Shown here piece by piece: positions 18,222 through 27,592 of a stretch of 64,000 nucleotides of DNA. Below the pieces are notes generated by a model, which saw nothing but the letters and a program-made list of their open reading frames with translations, made no database searches and was not told the origin of the DNA. The stretch comes from Planococcus sp. ISL-110. GTDB lineage: Bacteria > Bacillota > Bacilli > Bacillales_A > Planococcaceae. The DNA is taken from positions 1 to 64,000 of the forward strand of contig NZ_JAGGPX010000007.1 of NCBI RefSeq assembly GCF_018613575.1, written 5' to 3'. Position 1 is the first letter of the stretch. The number at the start of each line of letters is the position of its first letter. The translations under genes and the position numbers were made by a program.

Positions 18222-19049
18222 TTAACCCTTAACCGACCCCATCATGCCTGCAACAAAGTGTTTCTGCATGAGGAAGAACACTAGCGCTGTCGGCAAGGTG
18301 GCGATAACGATGGCTGACATGATGACGCCATAATCCGGTGAATAGCTCGAACCCAGATTGGAAATCAGCAACGGAATCGTTCTTTTTTCCGGTGACTGCA
18401 AGATGACCAACGGCCATAAGTAATTGTTCCAGCTGTTCATAAACGAGATGATTGCCGCTGCTGCATACGTCGTTTTCATCGTCGGCATGTAAATCCGGAA
18501 AAAGACGCCGATTTCACTCAAGCCGTCAATTCTTCCCGCCTCCACCAAATCTTTTGGAAACATTTTCGTGTTCTGCCGGAAGAAAAAGATGAAGAACGCC
18601 GTGGTCGCTGTCGGTAAAATAACAGCGCCCAGCGAGTCAATCCCGATTAACGGCGCCGTGTCGCTGATGCTGCCGAACATGCGGTACAAGGGAACCATAA
18701 TCGCCGCAAACGGAATCATCATCGACAACAACAAGACGGTGAAGACGATGTCTTTTCCTCGGCTGCGGTGAATCTCAAAACCATAACCGGCAAGCGATGC
18801 CAGCAAGAGCGTCAAAATGGTAGTGATGACCGCAATAATGGTTGAGTTGATCAAAGCCGGAACAATATCCACTGTTGCAAACAAGGTTTTCATGTTTTCA
18901 ATCAAATGGGTTCCAGGCAGCAAGCGCCCTCGCGTCACATCCACCGATTTATTGGTGATGCTGACGAGCATCCATAAGAACGGAAAAATAGAGACGATGG
19001 CTGCGAGACTTAGAAACGTATAAATGAAGATTCTTTTAAAGGTTTTCAT
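18222..19049 (-). CDS. Carbohydrate ABC transporter permease, MalG type
   Basis: The 275-residue protein has six membrane helices and the ABC permease EAA loop EAGRIDGLSEIGVFF followed by P in the cytoplasmic loop contacting the ATPase. The C-terminal VAGMMGSVKG is typical of MalG/LacG-type sugar permeases. Its start overlaps the end of the MalF-type gene by 4 nt, a classic coupled pair. With its partner it forms the membrane channel for a di- or oligosaccharide; the galactosidase genes downstream point to galactosides. No ATPase gene is in the cluster. Confidence 0.92.
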   Translation of the reverse strand: MKTFKRIFIYTFLSLAAIVSIFPFLWMLVSITNKSVDVTRGRLLPGTHLIENMKTLFATVDIVPALINSTIIAVITTILTLLLASLAGYGFEIHRSRGKDIVFTVLLLSMMIPFAAIMVPLYRMFGSISDTAPLIGIDSLGAVILPTATTAFFIFFFRQNTKMFPKDLVEAGRIDGLSEIGVFFRIYMPTMKTTYAAAAIISFMNSWNNYLWPLVILQSPEKRTIPLLISNLGSSYSPDYGVIMSAIVIATLPTALVFFLMQKHFVAGMMGSVKG

Positions 19050-19993
19050 TTTTTCTCACCCGCCACTCTGAATTGAATAATCGAAAGAATTATCACTAAA
19101 ATCACAATAACGTAGGATACGGTTGACGCATAACCAAAGTCAGGCGTGTATTCGAAGGACAGATTGTAAATGTATTGCGAAATCGAAATTGTCGCATTTC
19201 CGGGTCCGCCGTTGGTGATGTTGACGATTTCATCAAAGATCTGCAAGGTGCCGATCGTTGACGTAATCGATGTGAACAAAATAATCGGTTTCAGCATTGG
19301 AACGGTAATTTGGAAAAACTGCTGGATGGAGTTTGCTCCATCGATTCTTGCTGCTTCGTAAATCGACTTGTCGACGTTTTGCAAAGCCGCCAAATAGAAA
19401 ATCATGTTATAGCCCGTCCATCTCCACGTAATCGCGAGGATGATGACCACCTTCGCCCATACGGGATCGGCTAAAAAGTTGATCGTTTCCGAGATAAAAC
19501 CAAAGTTGAGCAAAAACAGGTTGACGATGCCATCGATGCCGAACAAGTATTTAAAGACGACCGAGTAGGCAACGAGTGACGTGACACAAGGCAAGAAAAT
19601 CGCGATTCTGAAAAAGCCTCTGAATTTCAATTTGGGGTCATTTAACAAGACGGAAAAGAATAACGCCAATACAATCATCAATGGAACTTGGATCAGCAGA
19701 TAAATTGATGTATTGGTTAGCGCTGCGATAAACGTCGGGTCACCGAACAATCGCCGCCAGTTATCGAAGCCCACATATTCCAAATTCGCGCCCATTCCTG
19801 ATTGAAAAGACAACAGGAAAGCTTGAACCATCGGGTAAAAGTTAAAGATGGTGATGGCGATGATTGAGACAATGACAAACAGCCAACCCACTTTCCTCTT
19901 GAAATAGACACCGGTTTTTTGGCGTTTGGTTTCTTTATCGCGCAAGCGCACTGGAAAATCCAGTTCGCCTTTTTTTGTTGAGTGCTGGCTCAT
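19046..19993 (-). CDS. Carbohydrate ABC transporter permease, MalF type
   Basis: This 315-residue membrane protein has a cytoplasmic N-terminal tail of about 35 residues, six helices and the EAA loop EAARIDGANSIQQFF. NGGPGNAT in the last periplasm-side segment is typical of LacF/MsmF-type permeases. An ATG at 20002 directly abuts the ribosome site AGGAGG; the ATG at 19993, 10 nt downstream of it, is the better start. It is coupled to the MalG-type gene by a 4-nt overlap. Upstream lies a cluster of hairpins separating it from the binding-protein gene, probably to lower permease expression relative to the binding protein. Confidence 0.92.
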   Translation of the reverse strand: MSQHSTKKGELDFPVRLRDKETKRQKTGVYFKRKVGWLFVIVSIIAITIFNFYPMVQAFLLSFQSGMGANLEYVGFDNWRRLFGDPTFIAALTNTSIYLLIQVPLMIVLALFFSVLLNDPKLKFRGFFRIAIFLPCVTSLVAYSVVFKYLFGIDGIVNLFLLNFGFISETINFLADPVWAKVVIILAITWRWTGYNMIFYLAALQNVDKSIYEAARIDGANSIQQFFQITVPMLKPIILFTSITSTIGTLQIFDEIVNITNGGPGNATISISQYIYNLSFEYTPDFGYASTVSYVIVILVIILSIIQFRVAGEKK

Positions 19994-20018
19994 GCTTCTC
20001 ATTCCTCCTATAAAAAAA

Positions 20019-20207
20019 CCTTGAGCTGCGCCGGACTGGTAAGTGATAAAGCACTTCTACCAGTTAGTCGGCGACAACTCAAGGCTTTATTCATCCCGCT
20101 TTAACGGTTTGTAAGACTCCCACTTCTAAAAGCGGGAGATCCAACAAGCCGTAAAAGTCCGATTGGATGGACTAACAATCAGTGGGGGATAAAGCCCCCA
20201 CCGATTG
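20019..20207. repeat. Three stacked hairpins between binding-protein and permease genes
   Basis: Hairpin 1 (20176-20207) pairs CAATC-GTGGGGG with CCCCCAC-GATTG. Hairpin 2 (20104-20152) has an inner stem CTCCC/GGGAG around CACTTCTAAAAGC and an outer stem ACGGTTTGT/ACAAGCCGT. Hairpin 3 (20019-20084) pairs CCTTGAG with CTCAAGG, with an inner CTGGTAAGTG/CACTTCTACCAG stem. On the minus strand they run in the order 1, 2, 3. The words resemble ends of IS200/IS605-type elements and their guide RNAs, so a non-autonomous element is possible; a conserved processing or attenuation structure is the alternative. Confidence 0.55.
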
Positions 20208-20231
20208 AAGTTTCTCTTTATTTCCAATCCA

Positions 20232-21530
20232 TTATTTGAGTTGTGCTTCAGCTTGTCCTTGGACATTTTCAAGTACTGTCGTAAGCTCTGCGCCGTTCAA
20301 ATAATCTTGCATTCCAGTGACCAAAATGTCTTCAATTGCATACGTGTGAAGGCCATAGTTGACGGCTGGAATTTCGTCTGTCCATGCAGAAAGATCTGTG
20401 ATAAGCTGCTGGCCGCCAAAGAATTCATCTTCAACTGCATACGCATCTCCTTCAGCTGCTGGTGAATAAGTTCCAAGAGCACCGATTTCTTTTACAAGTG
20501 TTTGGTACAAATCAGGATTTGAACCGAATGTGTTCAACATGAAATCTGCCGCTTGTTCTTTGCCATCTACGTTCAAGACGTACCATGAGCTGCCGCCCAA
20601 GTTAGAAGCGTTTACTGCGCCTTCCATATCCAATCTCGGCATTGGCACCACTGCCCAGTTGCCGGATTGATCGGCTGCTTGCTTGACGCTTGGCGTAATC
20701 CAGTTTCCTGTTGGAACACTGGCAACATCGCCGCTGTTGAATGCACCAACAAACTGGCTCCAGTCAGAAACGATTTTCGCGATGTCCGCATCCATCATTT
20801 TTTTGTATGTTTCAAATGCTTTTTCAAGTGATTCGTTGTCTGCAAGGTTTGGTGTTGAACCGTCTTCATCCACATACCATGAACCGTTTGTCTGAATCAT
20901 CATGCGGACTGGCGCCAAATCGTTCGGATCCAATGTCAGCATGTTTTTGCCTGTTGCTTCTTTTACATCTTTACCAATTTCAATGTATTCATCCCACGTG
21001 ATATTCGTTACGTCTTCTACTGTGTATCCTGCTTCTTCAAGATAGTCTGTGCGCACATACAATGCAGCTACGCCAGAATCGAATGGCAATCCGTATTGCT
21101 CGTCTTCGAAGCTCGTAGTTGCAATTTTATATTCTGCAAAGTCGTCTGAATTGATGACATCCGTCAATGGATGGAATGCATCCGGATAAGCTTGCAAGAA
21201 GCTTTGTGCACGGTAATCCTCGATCAGGACAATGTTTGGCATTCCGTTAGTTGTACCAGAGCTGAGCCCTGTGTTTAGTTTTTGAATAATATCGTCTTGC
21301 GCATTTTCAATGACGTCTACTTCATACTCGCCATCTCCATCGTAAGCTTCTTTTGCTTTTTCAAGAGCTGCAATGTTGAATGCTGGATCCCATGCCCAAA
21401 TCGTAATGCTGTCCACATCTGATGAACCTTCTGAACCGCTGCCTTCGCTTGCTTCTTCATCCCCAGAAGAACAAGCGGCCAACACAGCCATGCCGATCAA
21501 CAGCACTAGCATAAGATAAAATTTCTTCAT
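20232..21530 (-). CDS. Sugar ABC transporter substrate-binding lipoprotein
   Basis: The 432-residue precursor has a lipoprotein signal ending VLAAC, a Ser/Gly/Glu-rich linker, then a family 1 solute-binding fold (ITIWAWDPAFN at the start, YGLPFDSGVAALYVRTDYLEEAG in the middle, read as the hinge region). It captures the sugar outside the cell and delivers it to the two permeases. A TTG at 21533 opens the frame, but the ATG at 21530 follows AAGGGGG at a better distance. A cre site lies 16 nt upstream of the ATG. Context suggests a galactoside ligand (LacE- or RafE-like); the ligand cannot be read directly. Confidence 0.93.
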   Translation of the reverse strand: MKKFYLMLVLLIGMAVLAACSSGDEEASEGSGSEGSSDVDSITIWAWDPAFNIAALEKAKEAYDGDGEYEVDVIENAQDDIIQKLNTGLSSGTTNGMPNIVLIEDYRAQSFLQAYPDAFHPLTDVINSDDFAEYKIATTSFEDEQYGLPFDSGVAALYVRTDYLEEAGYTVEDVTNITWDEYIEIGKDVKEATGKNMLTLDPNDLAPVRMMIQTNGSWYVDEDGSTPNLADNESLEKAFETYKKMMDADIAKIVSDWSQFVGAFNSGDVASVPTGNWITPSVKQAADQSGNWAVVPMPRLDMEGAVNASNLGGSSWYVLNVDGKEQAADFMLNTFGSNPDLYQTLVKEIGALGTYSPAAEGDAYAVEDEFFGGQQLITDLSAWTDEIPAVNYGLHTYAIEDILVTGMQDYLNGAELTTVLENVQGQAEAQLK

Positions 21531-21545
21531 CAAAAATCCCCCTTT

Positions 21546-21559
21546 TGTAAGCGCTTAAC
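21546..21559 (-). promoter_or_regulatory. CcpA cre site at the binding-protein gene
   Basis: TGTAAGCGCTTAAC matches the cre consensus (TGWAANCGNTNWCA) with an almost perfect palindrome. It lies just downstream of the likely transcription start set by the -10 TATACT at 21581-21576, a position typical of repression by road-block. Confidence 0.8.
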
Positions 21560-21575
21560 TTTACGCCTTACATAC

Positions 21576-21581
21576 AGTATA
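21576..21581 (-). promoter_or_regulatory. Candidate -10 of the transporter operon
   Basis: TATACT on the minus strand lies about 46-51 nt before the binding-protein start codon and immediately after the terminator of the kinase gene. No good -35 is present at 17 nt, which fits a promoter dependent on the adjacent YesN-like activator. Confidence 0.45.
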
Positions 21582-21587
21582 ACGACC

Positions 21588-21615
21588 AAAAAAAAAAGAT
21601 TGTTAGCACAATCTT
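21588..21615 (-). terminator. Terminator after the sensor kinase gene
   Basis: AGATTGT (21598-21604) pairs with ACAATCT (21609-21615), followed on the minus strand by a run of nine T. It separates the two-component genes from the transporter operon. Confidence 0.8.
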
Positions 21616-21678
21616 TGGGTGTTTTATCCGAAAATTTTTAGATATTTCAAATATCTCTCTTATTTAGTTGGACTATTA

Positions 21679-23487
21679 TTAGGTGCTTGTAATTTTATTG
21701 GATTCCACTGGAGCATCCGTCTTTTGGAGAGGCAATTCCACTCTTATTTTGGTGCCTTCTCCCTTTTTGCTGGTAATTTCTACACCGTATTGTTCACCAT
21801 GCAGCAATTGAATGCGTTCGTGGACGTTGCGGATGCCGATCCCGCTGAACAAGTGGCGTTTCTCTTTAATATCTTCTTTTGTATGGTCGCCTTTGATCTC
21901 CATGCCATCGCCATTATCGACAATCTCACACATCAGGTTGTCGCCTTTTTGGGACACCAGAATTTGGACAAAGCCTTCTTTTTTCTCGTTGAAGGCGTGG
22001 AAAAAGGCGTTTTCGATAAACGGCTGAAGAATCAGCTTCGGCAACTGGCAATCCAGGCAATCCGGCGAAATGAAGAAATTCACTTTGATTCCGTCGCCAT
22101 AGCGCGATTGGTTGATCAGGACGTAGTTTTTCAAATCCGTTATTTCCTGTTCCACGGTGATGGTTTGGTCAACATTGCTGAGGGCATTTTGCAATAACGA
22201 AATCAAGGCATGGATCATATCCGTCGCTTTTTCTTTTTTGCCCTGCTGGATCATGAATTTCACGGAAGCCAAGGTGTTGTAGATAAAATGCGGATTGATT
22301 TGATGCTGCAGCGCCATCAATTCCGCGCTGCGCTGCTTTTGCTGGGCCAGGACGACAAGGTCAACGTATTCCTGCAGTTCGCTGAGCATCGAGTTGAAGG
22401 CGTTGGCGATTTTCTTTGCTTCGTAGCCGCCGGTTTCCGCCACCGGCACATTGAAATCATGTTTGGCCATTGTCGAGATTTGCTTGACCAGCCGGCTGAT
22501 CGAATTGGTCATGCGGCGGGAAATGATAAACACAACGATGACAGCAAGCAGGACGATGCCCAGGCTGATCAGCAGAATTTCTTTCGTGTTGATCAAATTA
22601 TTCAGGACCGCGCCTTTGTCGACCAGATTTACCAAATACATATTATAAGTCGGGAGGTATTGCGACATCAGCATATAGTCTGTACCAAAGACCGTGACAT
22701 CTTTGAATTCCAATTGTTCATCGTCCACTCTTTTTGCCAACGCCAGGACATCGGGCGCTTCTTCGCCGATCATTTCTTCATTGTTGCTGGAAATGATCTT
22801 GCCTGTTGCATCGACCAGGAGCACTTCGTTTTCCATGCTCGTGTAGCCTTGGTAAAACTCTTTCAGCTGCGCTTCCCGGATCGGGAAATACAGCACGCCG
22901 TAAATTTCACCGGTCGACCTTTCCATGAGCGCTTTTGTTGCCACAATTATCGGTTCGTCATTAAACGAAGTGGACGGCAAAAATTGGTAAAGCAGCGTGT
23001 TGGGCCGATTGATCGTGTACTGGGTAATCGGATGGTTTCGCAGCACTTCCCAGGAAACGGGCCAATTTGAATAATTCACATTGTACAGCCGCTCGTTGTT
23101 CCCGAGCACAATCATATTGGCTTCATACGACTCTACGGTCGGATAGATGCGTTCGATCTGCCGGCTCATATCGTGATAGGATTTCGACGTTTCAACGGCA
23201 TTCTGGTCCTCTTGGGTCAACACCTTTTTGATGGTGCCGTTGTTTTGGACTTCATTTGTCGCACCAACGATGGCAAAGCTATAGTCTTCAAATTGGTTTT
23301 CGATTTGTTCCAGGGCTTCCGTGTTTGAAATGCTGAAGGTGTCCATAAACAAGTTGGAAGACATCCGGATCGAGCTGAACGTGATCAACAAGGATACAGC
23401 CACGATGCTGATGACCATGATCAGGAACATTTTGATAAACAGGCTGTTATTTCTTAAGACTAGAAAAGCCTTTTTCTTCATTTTCAT
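21679..23487 (-). CDS. YesM-type sensor histidine kinase
   Basis: The 602-residue kinase has an N-terminal membrane helix (about 17-40), an extracellular Cache-like sensor (about 45-300), a second helix (about 305-325), HAMP, a His_kinase domain with the phospho-accepting H400 in QHQINPHFIYNTL, and an HATPase domain with NGDGM and GIGIRNVHERI. This is the LytS/YesM family that partners AraC-type response regulators to control carbohydrate genes. Its start lies inside the end of the regulator gene (41-nt overlap), and a terminator follows it. It probably senses a galactoside or the loaded binding protein outside the cell. Confidence 0.93.
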   Translation of the reverse strand: MKMKKKAFLVLRNNSLFIKMFLIMVISIVAVSLLITFSSIRMSSNLFMDTFSISNTEALEQIENQFEDYSFAIVGATNEVQNNGTIKKVLTQEDQNAVETSKSYHDMSRQIERIYPTVESYEANMIVLGNNERLYNVNYSNWPVSWEVLRNHPITQYTINRPNTLLYQFLPSTSFNDEPIIVATKALMERSTGEIYGVLYFPIREAQLKEFYQGYTSMENEVLLVDATGKIISSNNEEMIGEEAPDVLALAKRVDDEQLEFKDVTVFGTDYMLMSQYLPTYNMYLVNLVDKGAVLNNLINTKEILLISLGIVLLAVIVVFIISRRMTNSISRLVKQISTMAKHDFNVPVAETGGYEAKKIANAFNSMLSELQEYVDLVVLAQQKQRSAELMALQHQINPHFIYNTLASVKFMIQQGKKEKATDMIHALISLLQNALSNVDQTITVEQEITDLKNYVLINQSRYGDGIKVNFFISPDCLDCQLPKLILQPFIENAFFHAFNEKKEGFVQILVSQKGDNLMCEIVDNGDGMEIKGDHTKEDIKEKRHLFSGIGIRNVHERIQLLHGEQYGVEITSKKGEGTKIRVELPLQKTDAPVESNKITST

Positions 23488-25009
23488 GGCGGGCTTGGAG
23501 CTCCTTTCGGTAACTGCCTGGAGACATCCCGGTTATGCGTTTAAACACTTTGCAAAAATAGCTGTGCTCCGAATAGCCGACCATTCCACTGATGTTCGAG
23601 ATGGATACCGTACTGTTCTCCAACAATTCCATCGATTTCTTGATCCGCACACGGTTCAAGTACTCGCTGAACCCTTCTTTGTGGTGCGTGCTGAAATAAG
23701 AAGACAGGTAGGACGCATTAAAGTGGAAATGATTGGCGATTTCAGAAAGCCGCAGCGGCTCTGTATAATGCTGCTCAATGTAAGCCAGGATCTTATCGAG
23801 GTTGTTGGACGGGTCACTTGCTTTGTCACCCGAGAGAATGATCGACTCTACTCTTTCCAGGAATCCGTGGAATTGATCAAGCACTTCGGTGACATGGACG
23901 GCTTCATTGATATTCGAGAAATAGCTGTATTTTTTTTGTTCGAGCTCTTGGATGTCGTATTTCATGGCCTCCAATAGCACAATAATGTTGAAAACGATAT
24001 TGCCTAAAAACGATTTGAATTCAAAGCTGTCGTTGTTGTATCGCCCTGCCAAATAATCCACGTGGTTTTCCAGGTAGGTAAAAGCCGTTTTGAACAGGCG
24101 GTCTTTGAACATCTCGATAAAATGATTCAAATCGAAGTTGGCTTGTTTTTCATTTTCCTCCGGCAGCTTGTCGTAACTAAACAAACTCGCGTCCGGCAAA
24201 TAAAACCTATACTTCTTCATCTTCAAGCACCCTTCATCGTAAACCTTTTTCATGCTATCGATTGCATCGAACGGCTCGCACAACATCCATGTAGTATCCG
24301 GAGTTTCGGCCGCCTGGTGTTCTATGGTTTGTTTAATGGCTTCTAGCTGATGCGGGTTGAAGTTGAGCAAAAGCATGGTTTCAGTATCGCTGGAATTCAA
24401 GGCGAAAACCGGAAATTCTTCAAGAATAGACCGTTTCAGCGCCGTTTTTAGTTGAGTTGGATCCAGATTTGTTCCGTGTACGCCGACCAAAGCAAAGCGG
24501 CTGTTGGGCAGGACAGCGGATAAAATGTCCTTATCCACGGAAAAGTCGTAGCCCAGAATCATGCTCTCCAGCACTTTTTCAATCGAGCGTTCCGGCTTTA
24601 TGGCCGATGCGGAATGCTGCAAATCAGGAATCCGACTGACGACCTTGTTCAAGATCCGCAATAATTCAGGACCGTTCAACTTGGGCTTTAGTATATAATC
24701 GGCGACCCCATTTTGGAATGTCGACCGCACATAATCGAAGTTTTCAAAACTACTGAGTACAATGATTTCAATATCCGGAAAGGCTTTCTTCGCTGCCCTG
24801 ACCAAATCGATGCCGTCCATGATTGGCATGACAATGTCGGTGATGACAATATGCGGAGCAAACTCCCCGATCAGCTGCATCGCTTCTTTGCCGTTCCAAG
24901 CTTCCCCGACAATTTGAAATCCCTCTTGTTCCCAGTCAATATAATTAATGATTCCTTGCCTAATCAACATTTCATCGTCGACAATCAGAACTTTGCACGC
25001 TTCTCCCAT
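23447..25009 (-). CDS. YesN-type response regulator with AraC DNA-binding domain
   Basis: The 520-residue protein starts with a receiver domain (acid pocket DDE at 11-13, phospho-acceptor D58 in IVITDIVMP), has a long central linker domain (about 130-400) and ends with a two-helix-turn-helix AraC domain (about 405-505, with GYSEHSYFCKVFKR). AAGGGGG precedes the ATG. It is the first gene of the pair with the YesM-type kinase and most likely activates the transporter operon starting at 21530 and perhaps the galactosidase genes. Known YesN-like regulators are activators of sugar uptake and hydrolase genes; the target here is inferred from position. Confidence 0.93.
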   Translation of the reverse strand: MGEACKVLIVDDEMLIRQGIINYIDWEQEGFQIVGEAWNGKEAMQLIGEFAPHIVITDIVMPIMDGIDLVRAAKKAFPDIEIIVLSSFENFDYVRSTFQNGVADYILKPKLNGPELLRILNKVVSRIPDLQHSASAIKPERSIEKVLESMILGYDFSVDKDILSAVLPNSRFALVGVHGTNLDPTQLKTALKRSILEEFPVFALNSSDTETMLLLNFNPHQLEAIKQTIEHQAAETPDTTWMLCEPFDAIDSMKKVYDEGCLKMKKYRFYLPDASLFSYDKLPEENEKQANFDLNHFIEMFKDRLFKTAFTYLENHVDYLAGRYNNDSFEFKSFLGNIVFNIIVLLEAMKYDIQELEQKKYSYFSNINEAVHVTEVLDQFHGFLERVESIILSGDKASDPSNNLDKILAYIEQHYTEPLRLSEIANHFHFNASYLSSYFSTHHKEGFSEYLNRVRIKKSMELLENSTVSISNISGMVGYSEHSYFCKVFKRITGMSPGSYRKELQARHENEEKGFSSLKK

Positions 25010-25310
25010 GAACTTACCCCCTTAAAATGCAACTCACAAGAAAAAACTATTCCCCTTTGGCGCGGCTATCCCTTGAATAAAATTAGTTGTCTCATTCCAT
25101 TAACTTGGCAATTGTCTAAAATCTCTTTCTTGCCAATCTACAGATATATTACCACCTTTTTATGGAAGCATGTCGATTAAACGGAAGATTGAAATTTTAG
25201 CGTTCTCATTTTTTTACCTTACTGTGGTAGGTTGGAGGGGTTGCGGGCAAGAGAAAAACCCGCCAATCCTGTGCTTGGAGCAGCTTGGGATTGACGGGTT
25301 TTATTCCGCT
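25010..25310. other. Intergenic region upstream of the two-component genes
   Basis: It contains the promoter region of the regulator gene (roughly 25020-25180, no clear hexamers) and the flotillin terminator at 25255-25302. No small gene is supported. Confidence 0.4.
25255..25302 (-). terminator. Terminator of the flotillin gene
   Basis: AAAACCCGCCAATCC (25255-25269) pairs with 25287-25302, with one bulged base, around a 17-nt loop; on the minus strand it ends in TTTTTCTC. Confidence 0.75.
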
Positions 25311-26801
25311 TTAGCGGTCTTTTTTCGTGTCGATGGTGCTTTCTTCAGTTGGTGACTCTTCCTCTTTCTGGAGGCCTGGCAATGTCGCTGCCGGCGCCTG
25401 CTGCGAGGCAGAGCGGTTGACATAGGATTTCAGCAATTCCCCAACGTCGATTCCGGTCATTTCTTTGAGCGGCTCCTGCATGTCGACCATCGTTTTGGTG
25501 ACACTCTTGCCGAAGGACGGAATGCCCTGGCCGTTGCCGGAATCAATGATTTTCACAGATTCGATATTGCTCAGTGGCAAAGCGACTTTCTCTGCGAAAA
25601 TCGGCAGCATCTCAATCAGTTTCTCGGTGATGATGACATCGCCGTGCTCTTCCATCGCTTCTGCCAATAGCTTGCGGGATTCGGCTTCCGCTTTTCCTCG
25701 TTCGCGGATGACTTCGGCTTCTGCAGCCCCTTCGTCGCGTTTGATCTTGGCTTTCGCTTCCCCGTCGATTACGGCACGGCGGGCGTCTGCTTCTGCAGAA
25801 CGCGTTGTTTCGTAATAGGTCGCATCCGCTTTGGTTTTACGCACTTTGCTTTCTTCTTCTTCCAGCTTAACAGAGCGTTCCCGCGCTGCGAATTGCATGC
25901 TTAGTTCTTCTTCCTGAATTTCCATCGCCAGCTTGGCTTTTTCCAGTTCGTATGACTGTTCAGACTTGGCACGCGCACGCTCGGTTTCTTCTTTGAAGGC
26001 AGCGTCTTTCAAGTCTTTTTGTTTTTTTGATTCCGCTGTCGAGATTTGGCGCAGGTATTCTTCTTCTTTCGCTTCCTGGTCAGTTTGCGCGCGGTGAATA
26101 CGTGTTTCGCGCTCGGTGTTCGCTTCCGCAATTTCAGCCAGCTTACGGACTTCCGCGATCCGCGGCCGACCGAGGTTTTCCAGATAGCCATTGTTTTCAT
26201 CAGCGTCACGCAAGTCAGTCAAGCCGAGTGACGTAATTTTAAAGCCCATCAAATCGAGCTGTTTCTGGGCGACTTCCTGAACATCCGTGTTGAATTTTTC
26301 GCGGTCGCTGTTGATGTCTTCGACCGTCATTTTCGACAAGATGGCACGCAAATTACTGCCCAGCACCTCGATGATTTCCGTTTCGATTTCTTCTTGTTCT
26401 TTGCCAAGAAACTGTTCAGCGTAATTGGCGATGCCGTTCAGCGTATCCGCCACTTTGACCATCGCTACAGCGTCCGCAACAATCGGTACCCCGGCATTTG
26501 TATAAACACGCGGCGTTGCCAACTTGAGCTGAAACGAAGTTAGGCTGACAGGTGTCGAGGTTTGAAAGCGTCTCAACAGATAACCGCCGCCCCGGATGAT
26601 TTTCATCGAACGCCCTTCGTCGTCGGTGAAGATGTTCGTATCTTTTGCCGGATCCCCCAGTTTCGGTCCGGTGATGATCAACGCTTCGTTGGATTTTGCG
26701 GTGCGGTAACGGATCTTCATCCAGAAAAAATAACCGACACCCGCGATTGCGGCGATGATCAGCAATGCAATAATGACTGTAATGACGCCTAATGATTCCA
26801 T
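25311..26801 (-). CDS. floT: Flotillin-like membrane scaffold protein
   Basis: The 496-residue protein has an N-terminal membrane segment (about 6-29), an SPFH/band 7 domain (about 35-200) and a long Glu/Ala/Arg/Lys-rich coiled coil (about 205-400) with the EA-rich repeats typical of flotillins, then GIPSFGKSV and a short variable tail. It matches FloT (YuaG) in length and order. Flotillins organise membrane microdomains and influence fluidity, secretion and kinase signalling. AAGGAG lies 10 nt before the ATG. In Bacillus subtilis an NfeD-type partner (YuaF) precedes floT; none is present here, the neighbour at 26989 being a different small membrane protein. Confidence 0.93.
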   Translation of the reverse strand: MESLGVITVIIALLIIAAIAGVGYFFWMKIRYRTAKSNEALIITGPKLGDPAKDTNIFTDDEGRSMKIIRGGGYLLRRFQTSTPVSLTSFQLKLATPRVYTNAGVPIVADAVAMVKVADTLNGIANYAEQFLGKEQEEIETEIIEVLGSNLRAILSKMTVEDINSDREKFNTDVQEVAQKQLDLMGFKITSLGLTDLRDADENNGYLENLGRPRIAEVRKLAEIAEANTERETRIHRAQTDQEAKEEEYLRQISTAESKKQKDLKDAAFKEETERARAKSEQSYELEKAKLAMEIQEEELSMQFAARERSVKLEEEESKVRKTKADATYYETTRSAEADARRAVIDGEAKAKIKRDEGAAEAEVIRERGKAEAESRKLLAEAMEEHGDVIITEKLIEMLPIFAEKVALPLSNIESVKIIDSGNGQGIPSFGKSVTKTMVDMQEPLKEMTGIDVGELLKSYVNRSASQQAPAATLPGLQKEEESPTEESTIDTKKDR

Positions 26802-26988
26802 GTTGCTTCCACTCCTTCTGATATGATGATTGCCTTGATTCCTGCGAGGCAGGAACTTGCCATCAAGCCTTATCTTCCAGTTTTTTCGTCACACACGTGA
26901 TGGAGGCTTATACTAATAATACGGAAGTCTTATCTAAATGTTTCAAAAAAAGGGAATCTTTTTACAAAAAAACGAAAAACGGGGCCTC

Positions 26989-27390
26989 TTACGGCCGGTA
27001 GCCATAGCCGAAATTAAAAATGAAATAAAAGAAAAAAACCAGCAACGCCGCCGGCAAAAGGCTCACAGCGATCAAAATCCTCGCCGTTATCGTGGGGGCA
27101 TTCAAAAACCAATTGGCGTAGATATAAATCAAAATACCGATGAACGGCAGCAGCATCAGATTCGATGCGGTCAATGCCCATTGCGAATTTTCATCCCAAT
27201 AGGCGTCTGGAACCGGAACGATGCCGCTGTATTTTTCATTGATGTGATTGGTCCTGCCGATAAAGAGAAAAGTTAGAGCTCCATAATAAATGATGACCAG
27301 ACTCTTTCCCCACCAGCTGAAATGCGGATTGGCCATGACGATGATGACAATAGTTCCGACTATGATGAACAGCCATATGAAGTTATCCAT
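26989..27390 (-). CDS. Small integral membrane protein, unknown
   Basis: The 133-residue protein has four predicted membrane helices with little outside them; the longest loop (about residues 40-65, GRTNHINEKYSG to YWDENSQW) is polar. The frame opens at 27450, but the ATG at 27390 is chosen because AAAAGGAGGG lies 7 nt before it. It lies upstream of the flotillin gene on the same strand but 187 nt away, so co-transcription is uncertain. I do not recognise the family. Confidence 0.65.
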   Translation of the reverse strand: MDNFIWLFIIVGTIVIIVMANPHFSWWGKSLVIIYYGALTFLFIGRTNHINEKYSGIVPVPDAYWDENSQWALTASNLMLLPFIGILIYIYANWFLNAPTITARILIAVSLLPAALLVFFFYFIFNFGYGYRP

Positions 27391-27592
27391 GAAAGCCCTC
27401 CTTTTAATGCTGGATCTCGATACAACTTCTTTTCTAACAATACGTTCCATAAGGTAATAAGTTCCAAGTTATGCAGCAAAGTGAAATGGATGTTTTCATT
27501 TCACTTGATTTGATTTCCAGGCAGGATCGGATAAATTTTTTTGAAACGTTTGCCTGCCTCTGCCGTATTACAAGTATGAGGAGGGGGTGAAA

